Assembly: GCF_026965555.1 (NCBI RefSeq)
Contig: NZ_CP114040.1
Location: forward strand, 5,022,001-5,086,000
DNA from: Nannocystis punicea
GTDB taxonomy: Bacteria; Myxococcota_A; Polyangia; Nannocystales; Nannocystaceae
Length of the DNA stretch: 64,000 nucleotides
Reading direction: 5' to 3'
The number at the start of each line of letters is the position of its first letter. Positions within the stretch are counted from its first letter, which is position 1. The position numbers and the translations under genes were made by a program. Of this stretch, positions 11,218 to 19,207 are shown in pieces. The notes beneath the pieces were generated by a model. The model made no database searches. It was not told where the DNA came from and saw only the letters and a list, made by a program, of their open reading frames with translations.

Positions 11218-12509
11218 GTTCGCAGGTCCGCAGAGTCGCGGTGGTCGCCGGGGCGCGTACGCCCTTTTGTAAGGCGGGCGGGCAGCTGATCCGCAGCTCG
11301 GCCGTGCAGCTCGGCGTGGCGGCAGCCCGCGAGACGCTGATGCGGGCCCAGATCCGGCCCGAACGCGTGCAGCAGCTCATCTTCGGCATCGTCTCGCCGC
11401 CGGTCGGGGCGCCCAACATCGCCCGCGAGATCGCGCTGGCCGGGGCGTTCCCCACCGGGGTGCCGGGCTTCACGATCAGCATGGCCTGCATCTCGAGCAA
11501 CCAGGCGATCACGTCCGCCGCCGAAGCCATCGCGCTCGGCAAGGCCGACGTCATCCTCGCCGGCGGCGCCGAGGTGCTCAGCGACGTGCCGATCCAGTTC
11601 GGCCGCCGCTTCCGCGACGCGCTGTTCGCCGCCAGCAAGGCCCGCAGCGCCAGCGATCGCCTGAAGGCGTTCCGCGGGGTCAAGCTCGGCGACCTCGCGC
11701 CGGTGGCCCCCGCCATCGCCGAGACGTCGACCGGCCAGACGATGGGCCAGTCGGCCGAGAAGATGGCCAAGGCGTTCGGCATCAAGCGCGAAGACCAGGA
11801 CAAGTTCGCCGCCCAGAGCCACCACCGCGCCGGCGAGGCGTGGAAGAACAAGCTCATCTCGCCCCGCATCGCGCCGGTGGCCGTGCCGCGCGGCAAGGAG
11901 GTGTCGATCGTGACGAGCGACGACCACCCGCGCCCCGACACGACGGTCGAGAAGCTGGCCCAGCTCAAGCCGGTGTTCGACCGCGAGCTCGGCTCGGTCA
12001 CCGCCGGCAACAGCTCGCCGCTGACCGACGGCGCGTCGGCGGTGCTGCTGGCGTCGGAAGAGGTGGCCCGCGCCGAAGGCTGGCCGATCCTCGGGCTCCT
12101 CCGCGGCTACCAGTACACGGCCATCGATCCGTTCGAACACCTGCTCATGGGCCCCGTCAGCGCGGTCGCCAGCGTGCTCGACCAGACCGGCCTGGCGCTG
12201 TCCGACATCGGCGTGATCGAGATGCACGAGGCGTTCGCCGCCCAGGTGCTGGCCAACATCCACGGCCTCGGCTCGGCCAAGTACTGCGCCGAGAAGCTCG
12301 GCCGTCCGGCCGCGGTCGGGGAGATCGATCCGACGTTCATCAACCAGTGGGGCGGCAGCATCAGCCTCGGCCACCCGTTCGGCGCGACCGGCGGCCGCCT
12401 GGTGATGCAGCTGCTCGACCAGATGGCCGAAAAGTCGGCCCAGTTCGGGCTGATCTCGGCCTGCGCGGCCGGCGGCATGGGCTCGGCGCTGATCTTCGAG
12501 CGGGCGTAG
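11214..12509 (+). CDS. fadI: Acetyl-CoA C-acyltransferase (thiolase, beta subunit)
   Basis: A 431-aa thiolase that cleaves 3-ketoacyl-CoA with CoA to acetyl-CoA and a shortened acyl-CoA, the last step of beta-oxidation. The nucleophilic Cys is in MACISSNQA near residue 92, the first active-site His in MHEAFAAQ, the second in GHPFGATGGR, and the second Cys in ACAAGGMGSA. Its start overlaps the stop of fadJ by four bases, and an intrinsic terminator follows 17 bases after its stop. fadJ-fadI is therefore a two-gene transcription unit. Confidence 0.95.
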   Translation: MSSQVRRVAVVAGARTPFCKAGGQLIRSSAVQLGVAAARETLMRAQIRPERVQQLIFGIVSPPVGAPNIAREIALAGAFPTGVPGFTISMACISSNQAITSAAEAIALGKADVILAGGAEVLSDVPIQFGRRFRDALFAASKARSASDRLKAFRGVKLGDLAPVAPAIAETSTGQTMGQSAEKMAKAFGIKREDQDKFAAQSHHRAGEAWKNKLISPRIAPVAVPRGKEVSIVTSDDHPRPDTTVEKLAQLKPVFDRELGSVTAGNSSPLTDGASAVLLASEEVARAEGWPILGLLRGYQYTAIDPFEHLLMGPVSAVASVLDQTGLALSDIGVIEMHEAFAAQVLANIHGLGSAKYCAEKLGRPAAVGEIDPTFINQWGGSISLGHPFGATGGRLVMQLLDQMAEKSAQFGLISACAAGGMGSALIFERA

Positions 12510-12526
12510 CTCGCTCGCTTCGACAG

Positions 12527-12563
12527 ACGGGCCTCGAGGTCGCCTCGGGGCCCGTTTGCTTTT
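12527..12563 (+). terminator. Intrinsic terminator after fadI
   Basis: A 13-base arm (12527-12539) pairs with 12543-12555 across a 3-base loop with one mismatch, and is followed by the T-rich run TTGCTTTT. It is placed 17 bases after the fadI stop. It is the clearest conventional rho-independent terminator I found in the window. Confidence 0.8.
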
Positions 12564-12908
12564 CGGGGATCGAGGGATCGTGGACCGCGGCTTCATGCGT
12601 CAATGCATGACGATCGTCGCACGGCGGGGCCGGGTCCCGGATGGATACGAGGCGAGGGTCGCGGGGCCGGTGTCCGGGGCGACCTGGCCCCTCAGACAGG
12701 TGCTCGAACTTCGTGACGATCGGGGCGCTTCGAGGCGGCAGTTGCCTCGTTCTGCGCAACTCGGTGCCAGGTCGCCCCGGCCCCCGTCCTCGGGAGCTCT
12801 CTTTGGGCGGAACGGTCGGCGTTCGCCGAGATCCGGGACCCGGCCCCGCCTGAATGGCGAGCGCCGCCGTGCGCCGGACCTTCCCGGGTCGCCCGACAGG
12901 GTTATTCA
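12564..12908. other. Intergenic stretch, no gene seen
   Basis: About 345 bases between the fadI terminator and the repeat array. No frame here has a convincing start, composition or family motif, and I see no RNA gene. Confidence 0.5.
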
Positions 12909-12978
12909 GGCATGACCGTAAAACAATGTTTCTGTGGACATGCTCTTACGGGCATGTTCATTGGGACATGACATTCAG
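12909..12978. repeat. 14-bp-period palindromic array, 5 units
   Basis: Units at 12909, 12923, 12937, 12951 and 12965, including GACATGCTC and GGCATGTTC; the second (ACAATGTTT) is degenerate. The last unit contains the stop codon of the minus-strand gene (TCA at 12975-12977). It occupies a convergent junction. Confidence 0.85.
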
Positions 12979-13766
12979 GCGAGCTGGGTGTCGTCGTCGA
13001 GGCGGTCGTCGTCGAGGTCGACGTCTTCGTCTCCGAGGCGATCGAGGACATCGTCTTCGTCGTCGCGGCGGGCGAGGAGCGTCGAGGCGTTGGGCAGGGC
13101 GGCGGCGCTGTAGCGGAGGGGGGCGACGCCGACGCGCTTGATCCGGAACAGGTTGAGGCCGATGGCGGCGGTGACGTCGGGGCTGCCGCGGTACTGGAGG
13201 CGGCAGTCGCCGGTGGCGGCGATCTGAAGCGAGCCGCTGAGCTTGCCGAACTTCTGGAAGCGCAGGAGGTCGGGCGGGTCGCCGCGCAGGGTGACGCTGG
13301 CGTCGCCGGCCTCGGAGCCGTAGAAGAGCAGGTCGCGGCCCTTGAACAGCTCGCCGACCACGAAGTAGCGGAGGAACGGCCAGTCGTCGCGGTCGCGCAG
13401 GCCGAGGGCGATCTGGCGCGGGCTCTGGAGGCGATCGACGTCGAGCTCGGCGACGGAGACGAAGAAGGAGGAGCGGCGCGAGAGGCCGATCTGGAGCTCG
13501 GCGGCGGCGTCGCCGACGGCGAGCTCGGCGGCGCCGGCGAAGCCGCGGCTGCCCTCGCTGTGGTACTGGAACTTGTCGGCCCGTCGACCGCCCGGTTCGA
13601 CGACGAGGGGGACGCCGAAGTCGGTGGTGAGGTGGCCGACGCGGACGAACACGCCGCCGCGGAACACGCCGTAGTCGCCGGGTTGCACGTCGAGCAGGGG
13701 CGGCCAGACCGCCCGACAACGCAGGTGCTTCCGCAGCGAACGGGTGTACTCGCGGGCGATGCTCAT
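12975..13766 (-). CDS. Hypothetical protein with acidic C-terminus
   Basis: 263 aa, not recognised. There is no signal peptide or membrane segment; the body looks like a beta-rich soluble domain (for example GDYGVFRGGVFVRVG). The last 25 residues are extremely acidic (RRDDEDDVLDRLGDEDVDLD). It begins 18 bases after the stop of the kinase-like gene upstream, so the two are probably one operon and may act together. Its end abuts the repeat array. Confidence 0.6.
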   Translation of the reverse strand: MSIAREYTRSLRKHLRCRAVWPPLLDVQPGDYGVFRGGVFVRVGHLTTDFGVPLVVEPGGRRADKFQYHSEGSRGFAGAAELAVGDAAAELQIGLSRRSSFFVSVAELDVDRLQSPRQIALGLRDRDDWPFLRYFVVGELFKGRDLLFYGSEAGDASVTLRGDPPDLLRFQKFGKLSGSLQIAATGDCRLQYRGSPDVTAAIGLNLFRIKRVGVAPLRYSAAALPNASTLLARRDDEDDVLDRLGDEDVDLDDDRLDDDTQLA

Positions 13767-13784
13767 CGACCCACTATGGCACGC

Positions 13785-14807
13785 CTACTCCCAGTCGAGC
13801 AGACTGAGCGAGGCGCGCACGAGTTCGCCCATGGACTCGCAGCGCAAGAAGCGGTCGTCGCGGTGGTGATGCGCGAGCTCCTGTCGCAGCCGCGTGATGT
13901 TCTCGACGGGCGCGAGCTCGTCGTCGCTCATGGTGTGCAGGAGATCGCCGAGCGCCTCGTGCTCCGCGCGCGCGCGCAGCCGCAACAGCGCGTGCTCCTC
14001 CTCCTGATACTGCTTGACCGACTCGTGCGTCATGCACGACATGGCGAGGAAGATGACCGCGTTGTTCTGCGAGTAGTACTTGGGCATGTACACGTTGCAG
14101 CGGCCCTCGTAGCTCTGCTGGTCGAAGTCGATCGCGCGCAGCCGGACCATCACCTCGTCGAGGTCGGGGATGACGTTGACGACGAAGTTGCTCGAGTGCA
14201 TGTCGCCGAGGAGGCGCACGAAGCAGCGCTCGTTGAACTTGACGAACTCCTTGGCCAGGCGCACCGCCTCGATCCGCGAGTCGCCCAGGTGCTCGCGGAT
14301 GAACTGATCGCCGGGAATCCCGGCGATGTGCTCCTCGATGAGGGTGACGCCGTCGGTGATGTACTGGATCCGGCTCGGCGACAGCAGATCCTCGAGCTCG
14401 AGGCCGTAGAGCCGCGAGGCGTCGGCGTGCTTGACGTAGAAGTAGTCGAAGTTCTCGTTGAGGGTGTTGAGGATCCGGACGCGGAACGGCTGGGTGTTGC
14501 CGTAGGTGCAGACGTCGACGCGGTCGGTGATGAGGTGCTGCATCAGCGCCGCGTTGCCCATGACCCGCATCGCCGCGTAGGTGCGCACGAGGTCGCGGTG
14601 GATCTCCTTGCGCATGGAGGCCGGGAACAGCACCGACTGCCACAATGTGTCGCGCCCGCGCTTGTCGTAGACCGGGGTGGCGTCGTCGTAGCGCGTGAGA
14701 TCGGCGTACGAGACCGGCAGCTCGGCGAGGCGGCCGTGACGGCGGAGGTAGCCGCGCAGACCCTCCTGGACGCGGTAGGGGCGCTTCTTCCTCGAGATCA
14801 TCGCCAT
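13785..14807 (-). CDS. Kinase-fold (APH/HipA-like) protein, putative
   Basis: 340 aa. Weak but consistent signs of a small-molecule-kinase or kinase-like fold: a Lys in YFYVKH, a hinge-like LIEEHIAGIPGD, the catalytic-loop-like GDMHSSNF (pattern GDxHxxN), and a metal-site-like IDFD about 24 residues later. These resemble aminoglycoside-phosphotransferase and DUF2252-type proteins, but I cannot assign a substrate. ATG 14807 and ATG 14801 are both possible starts. It sits upstream of, and is probably co-transcribed with, the acidic-tail protein, and diverges from the CapA-like gene. Confidence 0.55.
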   Translation of the reverse strand: MAMISRKKRPYRVQEGLRGYLRRHGRLAELPVSYADLTRYDDATPVYDKRGRDTLWQSVLFPASMRKEIHRDLVRTYAAMRVMGNAALMQHLITDRVDVCTYGNTQPFRVRILNTLNENFDYFYVKHADASRLYGLELEDLLSPSRIQYITDGVTLIEEHIAGIPGDQFIREHLGDSRIEAVRLAKEFVKFNERCFVRLLGDMHSSNFVVNVIPDLDEVMVRLRAIDFDQQSYEGRCNVYMPKYYSQNNAVIFLAMSCMTHESVKQYQEEEHALLRLRARAEHEALGDLLHTMSDDELAPVENITRLRQELAHHHRDDRFLRCESMGELVRASLSLLDWE

Positions 14808-14916
14808 GCGGCGGCAGGATGACGGCTCGCCGTCGCCGGCGCAAGCAGGCCCCTGCGACGTCCCTCCGCCGCGGTCGTGTCTGGCGCAGGAGGCCGAACC
14901 TCGGCATGCTGCCGGG

Positions 14917-15855
14917 GTGCGAGCGTGGGTCGCGGTCTGGCTCGGCGCAGCGCTCGCGTGTGGGCGCGAGGCTGGCCCTTCGGACAGGCGAGAGGTCGAG
15001 GCGCCGGCGGTCGCCGAGCTGTGGTTCGCGGGCGACGTCCACCTCGGCCCGGGCGGGGCAGGGGCGCTCGCGGAGCTGGCAGCCGCGATGCCGGGCGCGG
15101 GCGGGGTCGTCAACCTCGAGGGCCCGATCGACGTCCGCGGCGCCCAGGGGGTGGTGCACGAGGCGGGCGCGTTGCGCCTGTTCAATGGGACAGGTACCCC
15201 CGCCGAGCTCGCGCGCGCCGGGATCGTCGCCGTCGACCTCGCCAACAACCACGCCGTCGACGCCGGACCCGCGGGCCCGGCGACCACCGCCGCGGCCCTG
15301 CGCTCCGCCGGCCTGGCGCCGTTCGGCGGCCCGGCCGGGGTGGCGGTGATCGAGCAGAACGGCCTGCGCGTGGCCCTCGCCGGCTTCGACCTGGCCGACG
15401 AGGTGCCGCCGGAGCTCCCCGCCGCCCTGGCCGAGGCGAGCCGCGCGGGAGATGTCCTCGCGGTCAGCTTTCACACCGCAGGTCCGCCGCTCTACCTCCC
15501 CGAGCCCCCGCTGCGCCGCGCAGCCAACCTGGCCTTCGAGGCAGGTGCCGTCGTCGTCGTCGCCCACGGCACGCACTCGCTGGCCGGCGCCGAGCTCCGG
15601 GGCCCCGGGGTCGTCGCCTGGGGCCTCGGTAACGCCGCCTTCGCCTGCGACTGCACCGACGAGCGTGAGGCGCTGGTGCTGCGCGTGCGACTCGGCCGTC
15701 ACGGGGTCGAGTCCGCCGCCCTGATACCGATCGACGCCGGACTCCGCGGCCAGCCCGCGCACCTGGCCGGCGACCCCGCGCCGGTGCTCGATCTGCTGCG
15801 AGCGCTCGGCGTGCAAGGCAGTCGGGATCGCGATCGAATCACCCTCACGCAGTGA
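14917..15855 (+). CDS. CapA-family metallophosphoesterase-like lipoprotein
   Basis: 312 aa starting at GTG 14917, which yields a short lipoprotein signal (AWVAVWLGAALACG) with Cys near residue 15. The body matches the CapA/PgsA calcineurin-like family: WFAGDVHLG, VVNLEG, ANNHAVDAG, SFHTAG, and VAHGTHSLAG followed by WGLGNAAF. The metal-binding Asp, His and Asn residues appear intact. CapA proteins work in polyglutamate capsule synthesis, but many homologues have unknown targets. Earlier in-frame starts exist but would bury the signal peptide. Confidence 0.8.
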   Translation: MRAWVAVWLGAALACGREAGPSDRREVEAPAVAELWFAGDVHLGPGGAGALAELAAAMPGAGGVVNLEGPIDVRGAQGVVHEAGALRLFNGTGTPAELARAGIVAVDLANNHAVDAGPAGPATTAAALRSAGLAPFGGPAGVAVIEQNGLRVALAGFDLADEVPPELPAALAEASRAGDVLAVSFHTAGPPLYLPEPPLRRAANLAFEAGAVVVVAHGTHSLAGAELRGPGVVAWGLGNAAFACDCTDEREALVLRVRLGRHGVESAALIPIDAGLRGQPAHLAGDPAPVLDLLRALGVQGSRDRDRITLTQ

Positions 15856-15922
15856 GCGATCGTCACCGTGGTACAGTGGAGGCGATGGTTTTCGATATGT
15901 CGTCGCTGCGACCGTCGCGGTC

Positions 15923-16492
15923 TTGATCGCCGCCTGTGGGCCGGGCAAGGACCAACCCGAACCCGGTTCGACCGGCGACACCGCAACGACGACGGACCCG
16001 ACCTCGTCGGTGACCGCGGACTCGCTCTCTCACAGCGCCACCAGCGTGGGATCGCCGACCGAGGACCCGAGCACGGGCGACGCTCCCACGACCTCGGGCC
16101 CGGCGCCCACGACGACGACGGACGCGACCACGAGCAGCACCAGCTCGAGCACGACGGACACGACTGGGCCAGGGGGCGGCCTCTATGGCCCTTGCCAGGT
16201 CGGCGAGCCGCGCTGCGCGGAAGGGCTCACCTGCATCGTGTTCGAAGACCTCGGTGCCAGTATCCCGGGCGACTACTGCGCGCACACCTGCGACAGCTCG
16301 CCGGATTCATGCCCACCGACCGGCACGCCGGGTCTGGCGATGTGCATCGTGGTCCTCGACATGGGCGGCGACCCCACGCACTGCGCTGTCCTCTGCGACC
16401 CGCAGCTGCGCGACCCCGGATGTCCGCCGGAGACGAGCTGCAAGGACGTCCCGGACTTGCAGCCGCCAGTCGGCGTCTGCACCGCTCCGTAA
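15923..16492 (+). CDS. Thr/Ser-rich lipoprotein, Cys-rich C-terminal domain; start apparently frameshifted
   Basis: The coding frame encodes a lipoprotein: lipobox LIAACGPG, a 70-residue Thr/Ser/Asp linker, then a secreted domain of about 100 residues with many cysteines (YGPCQVGEPRC through VGVC). The frame has only a TTG (15923) just before the lipobox, too late to give a signal peptide. The codons upstream read FRYVVAATVAVLIAAC, a good signal core, but no start is in frame. ATG 15885 would join if the T run at 15889-15892 had one more base, so a one-base deletion or sequencing error is likely. Function unknown. Confidence 0.65.
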   Translation: MIAACGPGKDQPEPGSTGDTATTTDPTSSVTADSLSHSATSVGSPTEDPSTGDAPTTSGPAPTTTTDATTSSTSSSTTDTTGPGGGLYGPCQVGEPRCAEGLTCIVFEDLGASIPGDYCAHTCDSSPDSCPPTGTPGLAMCIVVLDMGGDPTHCAVLCDPQLRDPGCPPETSCKDVPDLQPPVGVCTAP

Positions 16493-16546
16493 ACGTCGCG
16501 GGGCGGCGTGGATGCTCGCCGCCCGGCGGTACCTGCTGTCTCTTCA

Positions 16547-16583
16547 TCCATGCCCCGAAGGGCATGTCCGATAGGTCACTCTC
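16547..16583. repeat. 14-bp-period palindromic array, about 3 units
   Basis: Units at 16547 (TCCATGCCC), 16561 (GGCATGTCC) and a weak third at 16575 (GTCACTCTC). It lies in the convergent junction between the Cys-rich lipoprotein and the YARHG lipoprotein. Confidence 0.75.
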
Positions 16584-16620
16584 AACCGATCCTGCGCCCG
16601 CCCGGGGCGCTGCCTGCTCA

Positions 16621-17595
16621 TCAGGCGGCGAAGAACCACCCTTCCTCGACCTTGTGCTCGTAGTCCGTCAGCGGCCCGCCGCTCGCCTTCTCCACGCTCT
16701 GGACCAGGCGGACGTTCTTGCGGTCGATCGGCGTCAGCTTCGCGTCGGTGTACTCTTCGTCGGGCGTGTACCACTCCATCGCGCCGAAGTACTCCTGCAG
16801 CAGCACCGAGCGGAACGGGCGGCCGCGGCGGGCGTAGATCGTGTTGCGGAGCATCCGCAGGTCGCGGAGCGACAGCGTCGCCAGCTGGTTGGCGCTCAGC
16901 AGCGCGTCGAGCTGCGTCGGGTCGGCGAGCGGGGACAGGTCCTCTGGCTTGAGCTCGGGGTCGGCAGTCCAGCCGCCGAGGTGGACCGCGAGCAGCTCTA
17001 GCTCGACGTCTTCCGCGGGGCTCAGCGGGCCCGCGGCCTTCTTGGCGAGGAGGGCTTTCTGCTGCGACTCGAACATCGCCCGCGGGATCGCGCGCTCGTG
17101 GTCGACGATCGCGCGGGCGTTCTCGTAGTCCGTCGGCGTGAGCCTCGTGAGGTCGGGCGTGGGCGCCGGGGCGTACCAGTCGAAGCGGCGGAAGTGCTGG
17201 TCGAGCCACGGCTTGCGGAAGCTCTGGCCCACGCGCGCGTAGATCGTGTTGCGCATCAGCGTGAGCTCGCGCAGGGTCCGGCCGGAGAGGTCTGCCGGAG
17301 TGAGCGGGCGGTCGTAGTAGAGCGGCCGCTCTGCGACGACCGCGGGCGGGCTCGCGGGGGCCGGCAGCGGATCTGTCTTTTCGGGCATGTCCGTGTTCGC
17401 CGGCGCGGGCGCGGCCCCGGGTGCAGGCGCAGGCGGGGTGGGCGAGGCCGGCTGCGCGGGCGCGGCGGCGGGCTCGGTCGCGGCCTTGTCGCACCCGGAC
17501 GCGGGCCCGACGAGCGCGGCGAGCAGCGCGAGCGCCCGCGGTGGTGCGGCCAGCGAGGTGAAGGCGCGGGGTCCGGGACGTGAAGGTCGGTTCAT
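16621..17595 (-). CDS. Lipoprotein with two YARHG domains
   Basis: 324 aa. There is an N-terminal export signal ending ALVGPASGC (lipobox Cys near residue 35) and then an Ala/Pro-rich linker. Two copies of the YARHG domain follow, marked by LMRNTIYARVGQSF and LRMLRNTIYARRGRPF, each followed by an aromatic segment (FDWYAP, MEWYTP). YARHG domains are thought to sit at the bacterial surface, and their ligand is unknown. It diverges from the alpha/beta hydrolase lipoprotein with a gap of only 54 bases, so the promoters must be compact or overlapping. Confidence 0.85.
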   Translation of the reverse strand: MNRPSRPGPRAFTSLAAPPRALALLAALVGPASGCDKAATEPAAAPAQPASPTPPAPAPGAAPAPANTDMPEKTDPLPAPASPPAVVAERPLYYDRPLTPADLSGRTLRELTLMRNTIYARVGQSFRKPWLDQHFRRFDWYAPAPTPDLTRLTPTDYENARAIVDHERAIPRAMFESQQKALLAKKAAGPLSPAEDVELELLAVHLGGWTADPELKPEDLSPLADPTQLDALLSANQLATLSLRDLRMLRNTIYARRGRPFRSVLLQEYFGAMEWYTPDEEYTDAKLTPIDRKNVRLVQSVEKASGGPLTDYEHKVEEGWFFAA

Positions 17596-17649
17596 GGGCC
17601 CGCAATTTACCCTGGCGGGCCCGCGCGCGAGTGGGCGATGATGTCACCC

Positions 17650-19122
17650 ATGGTCTACCGAAATGTGACGCCGCTCTTCGTCGCCTGCGCGCTGGCGACC
17701 GCCTGTGGCGACGATGCCAACACCACCGACAGTGCCACCGGGACGGACACGGAGGCGGCGAGCACGACGGACTCGACCTCGCCGACGACGACCGACGACA
17801 CGCCGACGACGACCGCGACGAGCACCGACACGACCACGGGCGACACCTCGACCGGCACCACCGGCGACGACTTCCCGGTCGGCGGTTGCGGAGCGCCGCC
17901 GTTCGAGTGGCTCCCGTCCGAGGGCATGGGCGAGGTCATCGACTTCGAGCAGGTCATCGAGCTCGACGCGCCGACGATCACCGACCTGCTCGAGCAGAAC
18001 GGCTTCGCCGCGCTGGGCCCGGCCGACTTCGGCGCGCGCGTCTACAAGATCCGCTACGTCACCCAGGATCGCGGCGAGAAGCACGAGACCACCGGCTTCG
18101 TGTCGTTCCCGCTGACGCCCGCGCAGGAGGAGCGGCCGGTGGTGGTGTGGGCGCACGGGACCAGCGGCTTCACCGACGCGTGCGCGCCGACCAAGGATCC
18201 GATGGGCTTCCAGGTGCCGCTGATCCTGGCCGCGAAGGGCTTCGTCTCGGTCGCGCCCGACTACATCGGCATGAACGGCTGGGGCCCGGCGTCGAACCGC
18301 CTGCACCCGTACATCGTCCCCGAGCCGACGGCGATCGCCACGCTCGACTCGGTGCGCGCGCTGTACGAGCTGGCGGCCGCCAACATGGAGCTGCCGAGCC
18401 TGCCGGGCGACGACGTGGTCCTGTTCGGCGCCTCCGAGGGCGGCTTCGCCACCCTGTGGGCCGACCGCTACGCGCCGCACTACGCGCCCGAGCTCAACAT
18501 CGTCGCCAACGTCGCTGCGGTCCCGCCGACCGACGCGGTCGGGCTGACCGAGCACGGCGCCACCGTGTTCGGGCCGACCACCGGCGCGCTCGCGGCCGCG
18601 GTCGTCGGCGGCTGGGACTGGACCGGGCGCCAGGGCGACCTCAGCGAGGTGCTCAGCGCGGGTCCGCCGATCGACGTCGCCACGGTGCTGCCGATGATGA
18701 TGGAGAGCGGCTGCAGCTTCGACCTGCCGCCCGACATCACCAGCACGGACCAGGTCTACGCGCAGTCGTTCATCGACGCGGTGGTCGACCGCGACTGGGA
18801 GGCGCTCGGCGAATGGGGCTGCTTCCTGCGCCAGGCCACGCTCGGCGAGTCGGAGATCCCGCTGATGAAGATCACGCCGACGCTGATCCAGCAGGGCGAG
18901 GTCGACGACCTGGTCTACACGCCGGTGGTCAAGGCCGACCTGCCGCGCCTGTGCGAGCAGGGCTACCAGCTCGAGCACATCGAGTGCTCCGGCGCCGGTC
19001 ACGGCGACTCGGTGCTGCAGGCGGTGCCCTACATCGTGAAGTGGGTCAACGCCCGCCTGGCCGGCGAGCCGCTGGCCGAGCCGTGCGTGATCCACGAGGC
19101 GACCGACTGCACCGAGCTGTGA
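17650..19122 (+). CDS. Secreted alpha/beta-hydrolase lipoprotein (lipase/esterase-like)
   Basis: 490 aa. Signal peptide and lipobox (LFVACALATACGDD), then a Thr/Ser/Asp linker of about 60 residues, then an alpha/beta-hydrolase fold. The oxyanion region is VVWAHGTSGF, the nucleophile elbow GASEGGFAT, a likely acid lies in QGEVDDLVYTP, and the His in CSGAGHGDS, so the triad looks complete. The organisation resembles secretory lipases (LIP family) and tannase-like esterases. ATG 17650 gives the best signal; in-frame ATGs at 17638 and 17641 are possible. The ester substrate is unknown. Confidence 0.8.
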   Translation: MVYRNVTPLFVACALATACGDDANTTDSATGTDTEAASTTDSTSPTTTDDTPTTTATSTDTTTGDTSTGTTGDDFPVGGCGAPPFEWLPSEGMGEVIDFEQVIELDAPTITDLLEQNGFAALGPADFGARVYKIRYVTQDRGEKHETTGFVSFPLTPAQEERPVVVWAHGTSGFTDACAPTKDPMGFQVPLILAAKGFVSVAPDYIGMNGWGPASNRLHPYIVPEPTAIATLDSVRALYELAAANMELPSLPGDDVVLFGASEGGFATLWADRYAPHYAPELNIVANVAAVPPTDAVGLTEHGATVFGPTTGALAAAVVGGWDWTGRQGDLSEVLSAGPPIDVATVLPMMMESGCSFDLPPDITSTDQVYAQSFIDAVVDRDWEALGEWGCFLRQATLGESEIPLMKITPTLIQQGEVDDLVYTPVVKADLPRLCEQGYQLEHIECSGAGHGDSVLQAVPYIVKWVNARLAGEPLAEPCVIHEATDCTEL

Positions 19123-19142
19123 GCCCGGTGTGAGTCTCTTGG

Positions 19143-19207
19143 GGCAGGTCTCCGAGGCCAGGTCCGAAAGGACAGGTCCTCGGGGACATGCCCCCTGCGC
19201 CAGCCTC
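19143..19207. repeat. 14-bp-period palindromic array, 5 units
   Basis: Units at 19143, 19157, 19171, 19185 and 19199. Most here carry the GACAGGTCC variant rather than GACATGTCC, and the last has decayed to GCCAGCCTC. The stop codon of dacB (TCA at 19206) begins inside the last unit. Convergent junction. Confidence 0.85.

Noticed and set aside
12590..12620. ATGCGTCAATGCAT-like inverted repeat after fadI
   Set aside because: Short and isolated, with no position relative to a gene that would suggest an operator.
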